NCBI GenBank assembly: GCA_003663525.1
Contig: QMUF01000062.1
Location: forward strand, 1 to 8,360
DNA: 8,360 nucleotides
Source: Thermococci archaeon
GTDB lineage: Archaea; Methanobacteriota_B; Thermococci; Thermococcales; Thermococcaceae
Reading direction: 5' to 3'
Numbering within the stretch: position 1 is the stretch's first letter; every line of letters starts with the position of its first letter. The notes below the pieces were generated by a model that ran no database searches, was not told the DNA's origin, and was given only the letters and a program-made list of their open reading frames with translations. Shown piece by piece: positions 1 to 7,689 of this stretch. The translations under genes and the position numbers were made by a program.

Positions 1-1
1 A

Positions 2-976
2 TTTGAGTCAGGGGATACTCCTGCAGACTTGATCTTCATGTGGGGATGGTTTATTGCAGACATGGGTACGAAAGGCCATGTAATGGAACTAGGCCAAATT
101 ATCAATCCAAATGAATATGTTCCTGGAATTCTAGACACAGTTACAGTTGATGGAAAAATCTATGGAGCACCATTTACTGCAGCAGCTAAGCCAGGTTTCT
201 GGTATAGAAAGTCCTTCTTTGAAGAACATGGTTTAACACCACCCGAAACATGGGATGAATTCGTGAAATTGCTTGAACAAATAAAACAAATACCTGGAAT
301 AAAAGCACCAATAGTTAGTGGAGACAGCGTTGGATGGCCGCTTTCTGATGTAACTGAGCACTTTATCATGACTTTTGGTGGGGCAGAACTCCAACAGAAA
401 CTTATAAATGGCGAAGTTAAGTGGCAAGACCCGCAGGTGAGGAGCATATTTGAAGAAAGACTTGTACCACTTCTAGAGGCTGGATATTTCAGTGATCCGA
501 TTGAATGGACGTCTGCTGTAGAGTTATGGTGGAAAGGAGAATACGCACTTTACTTCATGGGAACGTGGTTAACAGGTATGGTAGATGATCCCACTGACCT
601 CGGACTAATATCACTCCCAGGAGTTAAGGCAATGGTTCTCGCCCCAGATTACTTCATGGTGCCAAAGTATACAAGTCACCCAAATGAAGCATTAGAACTT
701 GCCAAGTTTATAGCTACAGAAGGACAAAGGATCCACGTTGGCACTAGCTCTGGAAAACTTGCGACATGGAAGGAAGTTACAATGGATGATTACTGGGAGC
801 CAATGAAGGATGTTGCCAAAGTGGTTGCTAACGTTGAGTCAGCACCAGATTTGGACGATAGTGTTGGAGGAGAATGGCAGAAGGCATTCTGGGATCAATT
901 AAAACTTCTGTGGGTACAACCGGATAGATTGGATGAGATTCTAAAGACACTTGATGAAAAGTTCCCAAAAGAATGA
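2..976 (+). CDS. ABC transporter sugar-binding protein, C-terminal part (5' end outside window)
   Basis: Partial gene: the frame is open from base 2 and the upstream codons (FESGDTPADL) already read as protein, so the TTG at 29 is not the real start. 324 residues are visible; extracellular sugar-binding proteins of this family are usually 400-450 residues, so roughly 100 residues, including the expected lipoprotein signal peptide, lie to the left. Family 1 solute-binding features are seen: a KIYGAPF strand followed by WYRKSFFEEHGL and PPETWDEF (the usual 'yYrkd.fek.G...PpkTWdEl' block), then GEYALYFMGTW, the block in which such proteins contact sugar through aromatic residues. It should bind an alpha-glucoside outside the membrane and deliver it to the two permeases that follow. 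It differs clearly from the T. litoralis trehalose/maltose-binding protein as I remember it (for example IYGAPFTAAAKPG here against LYALPVYIDAG there), so I do not give it the name malE. The exact sugar is inferred only from the neighbours. Confidence 0.9.
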   Translation, partial: FESGDTPADLIFMWGWFIADMGTKGHVMELGQIINPNEYVPGILDTVTVDGKIYGAPFTAAAKPGFWYRKSFFEEHGLTPPETWDEFVKLLEQIKQIPGIKAPIVSGDSVGWPLSDVTEHFIMTFGGAELQQKLINGEVKWQDPQVRSIFEERLVPLLEAGYFSDPIEWTSAVELWWKGEYALYFMGTWLTGMVDDPTDLGLISLPGVKAMVLAPDYFMVPKYTSHPNEALELAKFIATEGQRIHVGTSSGKLATWKEVTMDDYWEPMKDVAKVVANVESAPDLDDSVGGEWQKAFWDQLKLLWVQPDRLDEILKTLDEKFPKE

Positions 977-984
977 AGGGGGAT
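977..984 (+). promoter_or_regulatory. Ribosome binding site for the MalF-type permease
   Basis: AGGGGGAT lies immediately after the stop codon of the binding protein gene and four bases before ATG 989. It resembles the archaeal GGAGGTGAT-type Shine-Dalgarno and supports that start. Confidence 0.6.
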
Positions 985-988
985 CTTA

Positions 989-1870
989 ATGAGAAAGTCT
1001 AAATCTTTGACTCCTCTCTTTTTTCTTTTACCAGCCTTGATTTTAATGGTTCCATTTGTTATATATCCTGTATTTAAGACTGTGTATCTTAGTTTCTTTC
1101 TAGATGACAAGTTTGTAGGGTTAGAAAACTATAAAAATGTTCTTTTGAGCCCGGACATTGTAAACCTTGATAGATTTCCCACTAACTCTCCTCCTTGGGG
1201 CGCCCTTATTCATAACGTAGTGTGGATAGCGATTCATCTCCCGGCTACTATATTTTTGGGACTAGGAATTGCACTTTTATTAAGGGGGAAAGAAATTAAA
1301 GGTGCCTCTATAATCAAGTCAATAGTCTTCTTGGGCATGGTAATCCCAATGATCGTTGGAGGCTTAATCATCCGCTTTCTTTTCGAAGAAGGTGCCGGTG
1401 TTATACCTGCTATATTTAAAGCATTAGGAATTGAAGGGTTAGCAATTACATGGACAGCATACCCAAAAACTGCTCTATTTGCAGCAATTTTGGGTTCAAT
1501 TTGGATATGGACTGGTTTTAGTATGTTAATGTACTCGGCTGGATTAGCGTCAATACCCAAAGATTACTATGAAGCAGCATTGATAGATGGAGCTAATCGC
1601 TTCCAGATATTTAAAAACGTAACATGGCCCCTATTGAAACCAATAACAATTGTGGTTGTGGCAATGACCCTTCTATGGGATCTTAAGATATTTGATGTTG
1701 TCTATGTAGCCACGGGAGGTGGTCCTGGTGGCGCTTCAATGGTGCTTGCACTTCAAATGTGGGACTATTTCGCAAGGGCCCTTAACTACAATTATGCCGC
1801 AGTGGTGGCAGTCTTGTTGACCACGTTAACACTTATCCCGGCTTTATGGTTAATCCGGAGGAGGGAGTAA
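989..1870 (+). CDS. ABC sugar transporter permease, MalF type
   Basis: Integral membrane subunit of a CUT1-family sugar importer, 293 residues. About six membrane segments can be seen, near residues 10-30, 72-98, 108-131, 161-184, 215-237 and 262-288. The cytoplasmic EAA loop that docks on the ATPase starts at E195 (EAALIDGANRF, followed by VTWPLLKP). A TGGGPGG loop at residues 242-248 is typical of MalF-type subunits. It lacks the large extra periplasmic domain of E. coli MalF, as is normal for CUT1 systems of this kind. The gene starts 12 bases after the binding protein gene and ends one base before the next permease, so the two permeases are surely co-expressed and form the heterodimeric channel. 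The PPW.ALIHNVVWIAIHLP stretch after the first membrane segment recalls alpha-glucoside (AglF-like) permeases. Transport of trehalose/maltose-type sugars is inferred from the treT-trmB-malK context. Confidence 0.93.
   Translation: MRKSKSLTPLFFLLPALILMVPFVIYPVFKTVYLSFFLDDKFVGLENYKNVLLSPDIVNLDRFPTNSPPWGALIHNVVWIAIHLPATIFLGLGIALLLRGKEIKGASIIKSIVFLGMVIPMIVGGLIIRFLFEEGAGVIPAIFKALGIEGLAITWTAYPKTALFAAILGSIWIWTGFSMLMYSAGLASIPKDYYEAALIDGANRFQIFKNVTWPLLKPITIVVVAMTLLWDLKIFDVVYVATGGGPGGASMVLALQMWDYFARALNYNYAAVVAVLLTTLTLIPALWLIRRRE
1857..1866 (+). promoter_or_regulatory. Ribosome binding site for the MalG-type permease
   Basis: GGAGGAGGGA sits inside the last codons of the upstream permease gene and ends five bases before ATG 1872. 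With a 1-base gap between the genes this points to translational coupling. Confidence 0.6.
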
Positions 1871-1871
1871 A

Positions 1872-2717
1872 ATGAATATACCCAAATATAAGCTTAAAGA
1901 ATTCATAATTTCAAACAGTATTGCATGGATTTTGGGGGTAATCTGGTTAATACCCTTTGTAGGGGTTCTTATGGCCTCAATAAGGCCTTATAGGGAAATA
2001 GTAGGTGGATGGTGGCACTTTAGTCCATTTACTATAACTCTAAAGAATTTCGTGGGTGCTTTTAACCATCCAATGTTTCCAATAGGTGAAGGTCTTAGAA
2101 ATTCTTTGATAATAGCGATCCCGTCAACAATTACACCGCTTTTAGTAGCTGCATTGGCTGCTTATGCTTTTGCTAGATACAGTTTTCCAGTAAAACATTA
2201 TCTCTTTGCGTTTATAGTTTTTTTAATGGCACTGCCTCAACAGATGACCATAGTGCCTCTGTACTTCCTTTTAAGGAATTTCCATCTCTTGAATAAGTTT
2301 CAAGGGTTAATTCTTGTTCATTCTGCTTGGGGATTAGCTTGGATAATCTTTTTTATGAGGAATTACTTCTCAATGCTTCCTACAGATGTTGAAGAAGCTG
2401 CAAGGATAGATGGGGCATCTGATTTTAAGATTTTTTATAAAATAGTTCTTCCAATGGCACTTCCAGGATTGATATCTGCAGCAATACTTCAATTTACATG
2501 GGTTTGGAGCGACTTTTTCCTAGCCTTGGTTTTTCTGCAAAATCCAGAGAAATATGTGGCTACTCAGAGATTACCCCTTCTTAGAGGCCAATATTTTGTT
2601 GATTGGGGGATATTGACTGCTGCATCAATAATGGTGATGTTGGTCCCCTTGCTGGTTTATACGTTATTCCAGAAGTACTACATAAGTGGTATGATAGGGT
2701 GGTCTACAGAGAAATGA
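1872..2717 (+). CDS. ABC sugar transporter permease, MalG type
   Basis: Second membrane subunit of the importer, 281 residues, the usual length for MalG-type proteins. Hydrophobic segments lie near residues 15-36, 75-101, 108-131, 143-162, 192-216 and 248-272. The EAA loop begins at E174 (EEAARIDGASDF) and ends with KIVLPMALPGL, the consensus form that contacts the nucleotide-binding subunit. The N-terminal R38PYREI and the TLKNF block after the first membrane helix are typical of MalG-like subunits. It pairs with the permease encoded just upstream. The C-terminus (KYYISGMIGWSTEK) resembles the classical QRYFV.G...GAVKG end of MalG-type proteins, whose tail inserts into the ATPase dimer. The ATPase partner is most likely the MalK encoded at 5024. 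Substrate is inferred from context only. Confidence 0.93.
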   Translation: MNIPKYKLKEFIISNSIAWILGVIWLIPFVGVLMASIRPYREIVGGWWHFSPFTITLKNFVGAFNHPMFPIGEGLRNSLIIAIPSTITPLLVAALAAYAFARYSFPVKHYLFAFIVFLMALPQQMTIVPLYFLLRNFHLLNKFQGLILVHSAWGLAWIIFFMRNYFSMLPTDVEEAARIDGASDFKIFYKIVLPMALPGLISAAILQFTWVWSDFFLALVFLQNPEKYVATQRLPLLRGQYFVDWGILTAASIMVMLVPLLVYTLFQKYYISGMIGWSTEK

Positions 2718-2728
2718 AAGGAGGAAGG
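2718..2728 (+). promoter_or_regulatory. Ribosome binding site deciding the treT start
   Basis: AAGGAGGAAGG follows the malG-type stop directly. The GGAGG core ends seven bases before ATG 2732, which selects that codon over the ATG at 2714 (overlapping the stop as ATGA) and over upstream in-frame starts that would read through the permease gene. Confidence 0.75.
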
Positions 2729-2731
2729 GAA

Positions 2732-3970
2732 ATGTATGAAGTGACGAAGTTTGGGGGAGAAGGAAAGAAATTGGGTGATTACGTAGGAATAATAGGTGAA
2801 GAAGGGTTAGGTAGAATTAAAGAGAAGATGGAAAAACTTCAAGGAAAGAGCTTTGTCCATGTTAACTCCACCTCTTTTGGTGGGGGAGTAGCGGAGATTT
2901 TACATAATCTAGTTCCGTTGATGAGAGATGTTGGACTTGACACAAGATGGTTTGTCATTGAGGGTACAAATGAGTTTTTTAATGTTACGAAAAGCTTCCA
3001 TAATGCTCTTCAGGGAAACAAGGAGCTCGAATTAACTGAGGAAATGAAGAATCTCTATTTGAAAACCAACAAAAAGAATGCTGAAGATTTCGATCTAAGT
3101 GATTTTGACTACATCTTAATCCATGATCCCCAACCAGCACCGTTAATAGAGTTTTATGAGAAAAAACAACCTTGGATTTGGAGGTGTCACATAGACTTAA
3201 GTGATCCAAACTTAGAATACTGGAAGTTTTTGAAGCAATTTGTGGCAAAATACGACAAGTACATCTTCCATATGGAAGAATACGTTCAAGAGGATCTTGA
3301 TAAAAATAAAGTCGTCATAATGCCACCATCAATCGACCCGCTGAGCGAAAAAAACATAGAACTGAGTAAAGTTGAAATATTAAAAATCCTAGAAAGATTC
3401 GATATTGATCCAGAGAGGCCGATACTGACACAGGTAGCCCGTTTTGATCCATGGAAGGGAGTCTTTGATGTTATAGATGTTTACAGAAAAGTCAAAGAAA
3501 AAATCCCTGATGTTCAGCTCTTGTTGGTTGGAGTAATGGCACATGATGATCCAGAGAGTTGGATTTACTTTGAGAAAACCCTAAGGAAACTTGGAGAGGA
3601 TTATGATGTTAAAGTCCTCACAAATCTCACTGGAGTTTATGCAAGGGAAGTGAATGCTTTTCAAAGGGCCAGTGACGTGATTTTACAAATGTCTATTAGG
3701 GAGGGTTTTGGATTAACGGTTACAGAAGCAATGTGGAAAGAGAAACCAGTAATCGGGAGAGCTGTAGGAGGAATTAAATTGCAGATAGTAGATGGAGAAA
3801 CAGGTTTTCTTGTCAAAAATATAGAGGAAGCTGCTGAAAAGGCAATTTATCTAATAAAACACCCTGAAACAGTGAAAGATATGGGTAAAAAGGCAAAAGA
3901 ACGGGTCAAGGAGAATTTCATTATAACAAAACATTTGGAGAGGTATCTTGACTTACTAAATTCTTTTTAA
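2732..3970 (+). CDS. treT: Trehalose synthase (trehalose glycosyltransferring synthase) TreT
   Basis: Cytoplasmic GT4-family retaining glycosyltransferase, 412 residues. Known family reaction: NDP-glucose + glucose <=> trehalose + NDP; in Thermococcales it is thought to work largely in trehalose breakdown, giving glucose and ADP-/UDP-glucose. The start at [11 protein letters not shown] matches TreT proteins I recall from Pyrococcus; the frame is open further upstream (to 2603), but that part overlaps the permease gene. GT-B features: the N-terminal glycine loop SFGGG (residues 48-52); the donor-binding pair R237 and K242 in ARFDPWKG; and the E-x7-E motif E324 to E332 in [11 protein letters not shown], which holds the nucleotide-sugar. 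The acceptor-side segment HDPQPAP and WRCHIDLS are also TreT-like. Its place between the permease genes and trmB says it processes the imported sugar. No sign of damage. Other GT4 enzymes (sucrose-phosphate synthase-like) are unlikely given the near full-length resemblance. Confidence 0.94.
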   Translation: MYEVTKFGGEGKKLGDYVGIIGEEGLGRIKEKMEKLQGKSFVHVNSTSFGGGVAEILHNLVPLMRDVGLDTRWFVIEGTNEFFNVTKSFHNALQGNKELELTEEMKNLYLKTNKKNAEDFDLSDFDYILIHDPQPAPLIEFYEKKQPWIWRCHIDLSDPNLEYWKFLKQFVAKYDKYIFHMEEYVQEDLDKNKVVIMPPSIDPLSEKNIELSKVEILKILERFDIDPERPILTQVARFDPWKGVFDVIDVYRKVKEKIPDVQLLLVGVMAHDDPESWIYFEKTLRKLGEDYDVKVLTNLTGVYAREVNAFQRASDVILQMSIREGFGLTVTEAMWKEKPVIGRAVGGIKLQIVDGETGFLVKNIEEAAEKAIYLIKHPETVKDMGKKAKERVKENFIITKHLERYLDLLNSF

Positions 3971-3990
3971 CTTCTTTTTCAATATTTTCC

Positions 3991-3996
3991 AGGTGA
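3991..3996 (+). promoter_or_regulatory. Ribosome binding site deciding the trmB start
   Basis: AGGTGA ends five bases before ATG 4002. It overlaps the in-frame GTG at 3993, so that GTG is part of the ribosome binding site and not the start. Confidence 0.7.
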
Positions 3997-4001
3997 CGGA
4001 T

Positions 4002-5018
4002 ATGGAGATACATCCTGAAATCTTACACACATTGAGTGAAATTGGATTTACGAAGTATGAGATCTTGACTTACTGGACACTTCTTGTTCATGGGCCCAGC
4101 ACTGCGAAGGAAATTTCTACTAAAAGCGGAATTCCATACAATAGGGTTTATGACACAATCTCATCACTTAAAATTAGGGGTTTTGTGACCGAAGTTGAGG
4201 GAACTCCTAGGATTTATGCAGCATACTCCCCAAGGATAGCCTTTTTCAGGTTTAAAAAAGAACTTGAGAACATAATGGTGAAGCTAGAAAGTGAGATTAA
4301 AAAGTTTAAACGCGAAGAACAGAGGCCGGCGATATGGAGAAGTCAAAGTTTTGAAGAGGCCCTTGAGATGTTTAGAGAAACTCTAAGCTCTGCAAAAAAC
4401 GAGGTCATAGTAGTAACTCCCAGTGAGTTTTTTGAGGATATTCAAAGTGATTTATTAAAAACTCTTGAAAAAGGAGTGACAGTGTCTCTCTATATTGATA
4501 AGATACCCAATCTAAAGGGATTCGAAGGTGTGGGGAATCTCTTTGTAAGGCAGTTTTATAAACTAAATCACTTAATTGGAATGGCAGATGGTAAAGAGGT
4601 TGTAAATATTCAAAATATAAGTTTCAGGCCAACCCTCCCTCCAAGTTTTAAAGCAACTTATCCAGAGGTAATATTTTCCCAATATAGTCTTATAATTGAG
4701 ATTTTCAAGGAGTCCTCCTTGGAGAAAGAATATCTCCCTAACCCACAGGATGTTAGATTTTTTGCAATGTTCCATGCTGCCGATTTTGTCAAGAGGCATA
4801 TAGAGTCTATCCCGATAATGGCAGAAGTGATCGGTAAAAACGTGAAAACTGGGGAGACAGAAACTCTTCATGGTAACGTTGTTGGATATACTCTATCTTT
4901 TAGGGAGGCTGTTAATAACATTCACTTAGAGACGGAAAATGGTGTAATAAAAGTTGGTGGTATCTTTGCTGTTATTGAAGATTATGAAAGCAGAGAAATA
5001 AAATTTATGTTGGGGTGA
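4002..5018 (+). CDS. trmB: Sugar-sensing transcriptional repressor TrmB
   Basis: Repressor of the trehalose/maltose operon, 338 residues, the same length as T. litoralis/P. furiosus TrmB. Residues 1-80 are a winged helix-turn-helix; the segment [20 protein letters not shown] (33-52) carries the turn and recognition helix. Residues 81-105 ([21 protein letters not shown]) form a charged coiled coil for dimerisation. Residues 106-338 are the TrmB-type effector domain. Of the sugar-contacting residues I remember from the maltose-bound T. litoralis structure, S229, N305, G320, V324, I325 and E326 are all at the same positions here, while position 321 is Ile rather than Met. Known role: it binds the promoter of its operon and is released by maltose or trehalose. 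Its target operator should lie upstream of the binding protein gene, outside this window. It is encoded within the operon it regulates, 31 bases after treT and 5 before malK, so it is probably autoregulated. Confidence 0.95.
   Translation: MEIHPEILHTLSEIGFTKYEILTYWTLLVHGPSTAKEISTKSGIPYNRVYDTISSLKIRGFVTEVEGTPRIYAAYSPRIAFFRFKKELENIMVKLESEIKKFKREEQRPAIWRSQSFEEALEMFRETLSSAKNEVIVVTPSEFFEDIQSDLLKTLEKGVTVSLYIDKIPNLKGFEGVGNLFVRQFYKLNHLIGMADGKEVVNIQNISFRPTLPPSFKATYPEVIFSQYSLIIEIFKESSLEKEYLPNPQDVRFFAMFHAADFVKRHIESIPIMAEVIGKNVKTGETETLHGNVVGYTLSFREAVNNIHLETENGVIKVGGIFAVIEDYESREIKFMLG
5012..5018 (+). promoter_or_regulatory. Ribosome binding site for malK
   Basis: GGGGTGA overlaps the trmB stop codon and ends five bases before ATG 5024. 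A second match, GAGGTGA at 5017-5023, touches the start codon and is too close to work well. The overlap suggests translational coupling of trmB and malK. Confidence 0.55.
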
Positions 5019-5023
5019 GGTGA

Positions 5024-6142
5024 ATGGGAGAAGTAAAGCTCCTTGGAGTTTGGAAAAAATTTGAAGATGTTACAGCGGTTAAAGATATAACTCTGGAAGT
5101 CAAAGATGGAGAATTCATGATACTGCTTGGGCCTAGTGGATGTGGTAAAACTACAACTCTTAGAATGATTTCCGGTCTTGAAGAACCTACCAAGGGACAG
5201 ATATATATTGGAGAGAAACTTGTCGCTGATCCAGAAAAAGGCATTTTTGTACCCCCTAAAGATAGAGACATTGCAATGGTTTTCCAAAGCTACGCATTAT
5301 ATCCTCATATGACAGTTTATGACAACATTGCATTTCCTCTCAAACTAAGGAAGATTTCCAAGCAAGAAATTGACATACGTGTAAAAGAAGTTGCTGAAAT
5401 GTTGGGATTAACGGAGTTGCTCAAAAGAAAACCAAGAGAACTTTCAGGAGGTCAGAGACAGAGGGTAGCTTTGGGAAGGGCTATCATAAGAAGACCCCAT
5501 GTTTTCCTCATGGATGAGCCCCTCTCAAATCTTGATGCAAAACTTAGAGTTAGAATGAGAGCAGAATTGAAGAAATTACAGCGACAACTGGGAGTAACCA
5601 CGATTTATGTGACTCATGATCAAGTTGAAGCCATGACAATGGGTGACAAAATTGCTGTAATGAATGCGGGGGTTTTGCAACAAGTAGGAACTCCAGAAGA
5701 GATTTACAATAGACCTGCGAACATGTTTGTCGCTGGTTTTATTGGTTCACCTCCAATGAACTTTTTAAATGGAACCTTAACTGAAGGTGGATTTGTCGAT
5801 TTTGGGCCATTCAAGCTCAGACTTCTGAAAGATCAGTTCGCATTGCTTCAAGAAAAAGGTTATGTTGGTAAGAACCTCGTGCTTGGTATAAGGCCGGAAG
5901 ATATCTACGATGGCTCACTTGCTCAGGAGAGGGCTTCGGAAAATAATATGACTAGAGCGACTGTGGAGATTGTAGAAAACCTCGGTGGAGAGAGGATTGT
6001 CTACTTGAGTGCCGAGGACATTTCGTTTACTGCAAAGTTTCCACCGGAATCTAAGGTTAAAGAAGGCCAGAAAATTGAGATTGTCTTTGATATGAAGAAA
6101 ATTCACATCTTCGATAAAAACACAAAAAAAGCAATATTCTGA
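5024..6142 (+). CDS. malK: ABC transporter ATP-binding subunit MalK (trehalose/maltose importer)
   Basis: Energising ATPase of the sugar importer, 372 residues, identical in length to T. litoralis MalK. All ATPase motifs are intact: Walker A GPSGCGKTT (36-44), Q-loop Gln88 in MVFQSYALYPHMTV, signature LSGGQ (140-144), Walker B LMDEP with D164 and catalytic E165, D-loop SNLD (168-171) and H-loop His198 in YVTHDQ. Residues from about 236 (IGSPPMNFLNG) to the end form the OB-fold/TOBE regulatory domain, with the LGIRPEDIYD block and the C-terminal MKKIHIFDKNTKKAIF typical of this subgroup. It acts as a homodimer on the cytoplasmic face and docks on the EAA loops of the two permeases encoded upstream. 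It starts 5 bases after trmB. In Thermococcales one MalK may serve more than one importer, so exclusive partnership with these permeases is inferred. Confidence 0.96.
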   Translation: MGEVKLLGVWKKFEDVTAVKDITLEVKDGEFMILLGPSGCGKTTTLRMISGLEEPTKGQIYIGEKLVADPEKGIFVPPKDRDIAMVFQSYALYPHMTVYDNIAFPLKLRKISKQEIDIRVKEVAEMLGLTELLKRKPRELSGGQRQRVALGRAIIRRPHVFLMDEPLSNLDAKLRVRMRAELKKLQRQLGVTTIYVTHDQVEAMTMGDKIAVMNAGVLQQVGTPEEIYNRPANMFVAGFIGSPPMNFLNGTLTEGGFVDFGPFKLRLLKDQFALLQEKGYVGKNLVLGIRPEDIYDGSLAQERASENNMTRATVEIVENLGGERIVYLSAEDISFTAKFPPESKVKEGQKIEIVFDMKKIHIFDKNTKKAIF

Positions 6143-6144
6143 GA

Positions 6145-6157
6145 TTTTTTCTTCCTT
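6145..6157 (+). terminator. T-rich archaeal terminator after malK
   Basis: TTTTTTCTTCCTT begins two bases after the malK stop codon. Archaeal RNA polymerase terminates on such T-runs without a hairpin, and none is seen. It probably ends the transporter operon, perhaps leakily because the next gene is only 62 bases away on the same strand. Confidence 0.45.
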
Positions 6158-6168
6158 AAATTTTAAAA
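6158..6168 (+). promoter_or_regulatory. Candidate promoter (BRE/TATA) for the isomerase-like gene
   Basis: AAATTTTAAAA: an A-rich BRE-like triplet followed by the TATA-like box TTTTAAAA. A start site about 27 bases from the box centre would fall near 6191, leaving a leader of about 14 bases that carries the ribosome binding site, as is common in Thermococcales. AT-rich intergenic sequence can give such boxes by chance. Confidence 0.4.
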
Positions 6169-6191
6169 GGAGTCTATGTTTATTTGGGCAT

Positions 6192-6199
6192 AAGGTGAT
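6192..6199 (+). promoter_or_regulatory. Ribosome binding site for the isomerase-like gene
   Basis: AAGGTGAT, a perfect match to the core of the archaeal anti-Shine-Dalgarno complement, five bases before ATG 6205. It fixes the start codon. Confidence 0.75.
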
Positions 6200-6204
6200 G
6201 TGAT

Positions 6205-7689
6205 ATGCTTGCTGTTGTAACTTTTACAGACCCCCGAAAGACATCCTTATCTTTAGAAAGAGAAAATGCTCTTCTTGAAAAACACAAAACGCTTATAAAT
6301 GAGTTGGAGGCCTCTGGATTCACAGTCTTTGATGTGAATGGAGCCCTTAAAAAATATGACTCATTAAAAAACGGTGAAAACTTTGGTGTTGATAGCAAAG
6401 AAGAAGTGAGAAAGGCCTCTAAGCTTATAGGAGCACAGGATATTAGTGGAGTTATTATTGGGTTATGGCATTGGACAGAGAGTAATCTTGTAACACTATT
6501 AGCAAAAAAGGTCAACAAACCCTTACTCCTATATGCAGATGATGATCCCGCATGGGCCGGGACTACATGTATAACCTCTGTTGGTGCCTCTCTTTGGGAA
6601 AGTGCTGTGAATTATTATGCTTTATGTCATACAAGACTTAAAGACGATATTGAAAAAGCAAAAGCTTGGGTAAGAGCAGTTGAGGCAGTATCAGAGCTCT
6701 CTAGAAAATCTTTACTCATTTGGGGGGCCCCTTATACTCTTGGAATGGAACATCTTATGGATGATCTACCGCAGTTAAAGCGCTTTATTGGAGATTTTCT
6801 CTTTTTAGATCAGTATCTTATAGTAAAAAGGGCCGATTGGATGCTTAGTGATGAGAAAAAGAGAGTTCGTATTGAAGAATTCTTTGACTGGCTCCATAAA
6901 CACGCAACTATTAAATATGATGATATCATGTTAACCCCGGAGGCCTTGAAGAGGCAGATAGGGATATATTTGGCAGCTAAAGACATATGGAGTGAATATG
7001 AGGATGAAACTGCTGCGGTTTCCATAAAATGCCAGCCAGAATTGAGTGAAGTTTATGGTGTCACGGCTTGCTTGATTCCGGCTCTCTTTCCATTCAACAG
7101 GGATGTGAGGGGTGAAAAACCAATTATTCCAGCTACGTGTGAAGGAGATATAAAAGGGACGATAAGTTCAGCATTGCTCTTCTACTTAAGTGGAAAACCA
7201 CCTCTCTTTGGAGACATTAAATATGTAGACGATGACCTTGTACTAATAGCCAATTGTGGAGCTTCTTCTCTTTACTACGCAAAACTTAGTGAGAATCCTG
7301 AAGAGAATCTAAGGGCCACCACAATTCAAGGCCAATGTCAGGGAGCAGGTGGAGGGGCTTTGACCTATAGAACGCCTCCAACTATGCTAACCGTTGCAAG
7401 ACTCATAAGAAAAGGTGGTGAGTACTACCTTCTTTATTTCCTTGCAGAAGGGGTTGAAATAGACGAAGAGATAGAGTCTAAACTAAAATGGGGAAGACAA
7501 TGGCCACATACAGCTATTAAAAACCCCTTAGATAAAGAAAAGTTCCTAAATGCTATGGGTGCAAATCACCTATCAGCAGTTCCGGGAGATTTTAGAAGCG
7601 AAATAGAATTTGCTGCAAGGGTCTGGGGCATTAGGGCCATAAACTTGGAGAAAGAGAGTGAAGTCGAAATTCTTTTGCATTCTATTTAA
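6205..7689 (+). CDS. L-fucose isomerase-like protein (COG2407-type), substrate unknown
   Basis: 494 residues. It resembles the L-fucose/L-arabinose isomerase superfamily, which interconverts aldoses and ketoses in the cytoplasm with a divalent metal. N-terminal part (about 1-170): Rossmann-like domain with DISGVIIGLWHWTES and KPLLLYADDD, as in FucI/AraA domain 1. Central part: IKCQPELSEVYG (E279) and PATCEGDIKGTISSALLFY (E313, D315), which match the family's conserved 'KC.PEl' and 'aCEgDv..a.t..ll' blocks carrying metal-binding acids. Near the C-terminus GANHLSAVPGD (H455) is the likely metal-binding histidine. Where relatives as I recall them have HCG after the acidic block, this protein has N350-C-G. 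Assignment of individual ligands is inference by pattern. It is the first gene of a probable unit with the debranching-like gene 23 bases downstream. True L-fucose specificity cannot be claimed; a role on another hexose, pentose or modified sugar is equally possible. Confidence 0.75.
   Translation: MLAVVTFTDPRKTSLSLERENALLEKHKTLINELEASGFTVFDVNGALKKYDSLKNGENFGVDSKEEVRKASKLIGAQDISGVIIGLWHWTESNLVTLLAKKVNKPLLLYADDDPAWAGTTCITSVGASLWESAVNYYALCHTRLKDDIEKAKAWVRAVEAVSELSRKSLLIWGAPYTLGMEHLMDDLPQLKRFIGDFLFLDQYLIVKRADWMLSDEKKRVRIEEFFDWLHKHATIKYDDIMLTPEALKRQIGIYLAAKDIWSEYEDETAAVSIKCQPELSEVYGVTACLIPALFPFNRDVRGEKPIIPATCEGDIKGTISSALLFYLSGKPPLFGDIKYVDDDLVLIANCGASSLYYAKLSENPEENLRATTIQGQCQGAGGGALTYRTPPTMLTVARLIRKGGEYYLLYFLAEGVEIDEEIESKLKWGRQWPHTAIKNPLDKEKFLNAMGANHLSAVPGDFRSEIEFAARVWGIRAINLEKESEVEILLHSI

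Noticed and set aside
1234..1560. 108-codon open frame on the minus strand
   Set aside because: It is antisense to the MalF-type permease, has no recognisable protein features and is best explained as a shadow of the coding strand.
2603..2731. N-terminal extension of the treT frame starting inside the permease gene
   Set aside because: The extension overlaps the permease gene in another frame, has no ribosome binding site and reads as non-homologous sequence (cysteine- and glycine-rich start). The strong AAGGAGG before ATG 2732 and the TreT-like MYEVTKF start decide against it.
3981..3988. AATATTTT as a TATA box for a separate trmB promoter
   Set aside because: It lies too close: a start site about 25-27 bases downstream would fall inside the trmB coding sequence.
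3993..4001. GTG start adding three residues to TrmB
   Set aside because: The GTG is part of the AGGTGA ribosome binding site for ATG 4002, which gives the usual 338-residue protein.
6200..6205. GTGATA, a half-site of the TrmBL1 (Thermococcales glycolytic motif) operator
   Set aside because: The matching TATCAC arm is absent five bases upstream (CATAAG instead), and the bases are explained by the ribosome binding site and start codon.
6180..6518. 112-codon open frame on the minus strand
   Set aside because: It lies opposite the start of the isomerase-like gene, resembles no family I know, and shows composition expected of a reverse reading of that gene.
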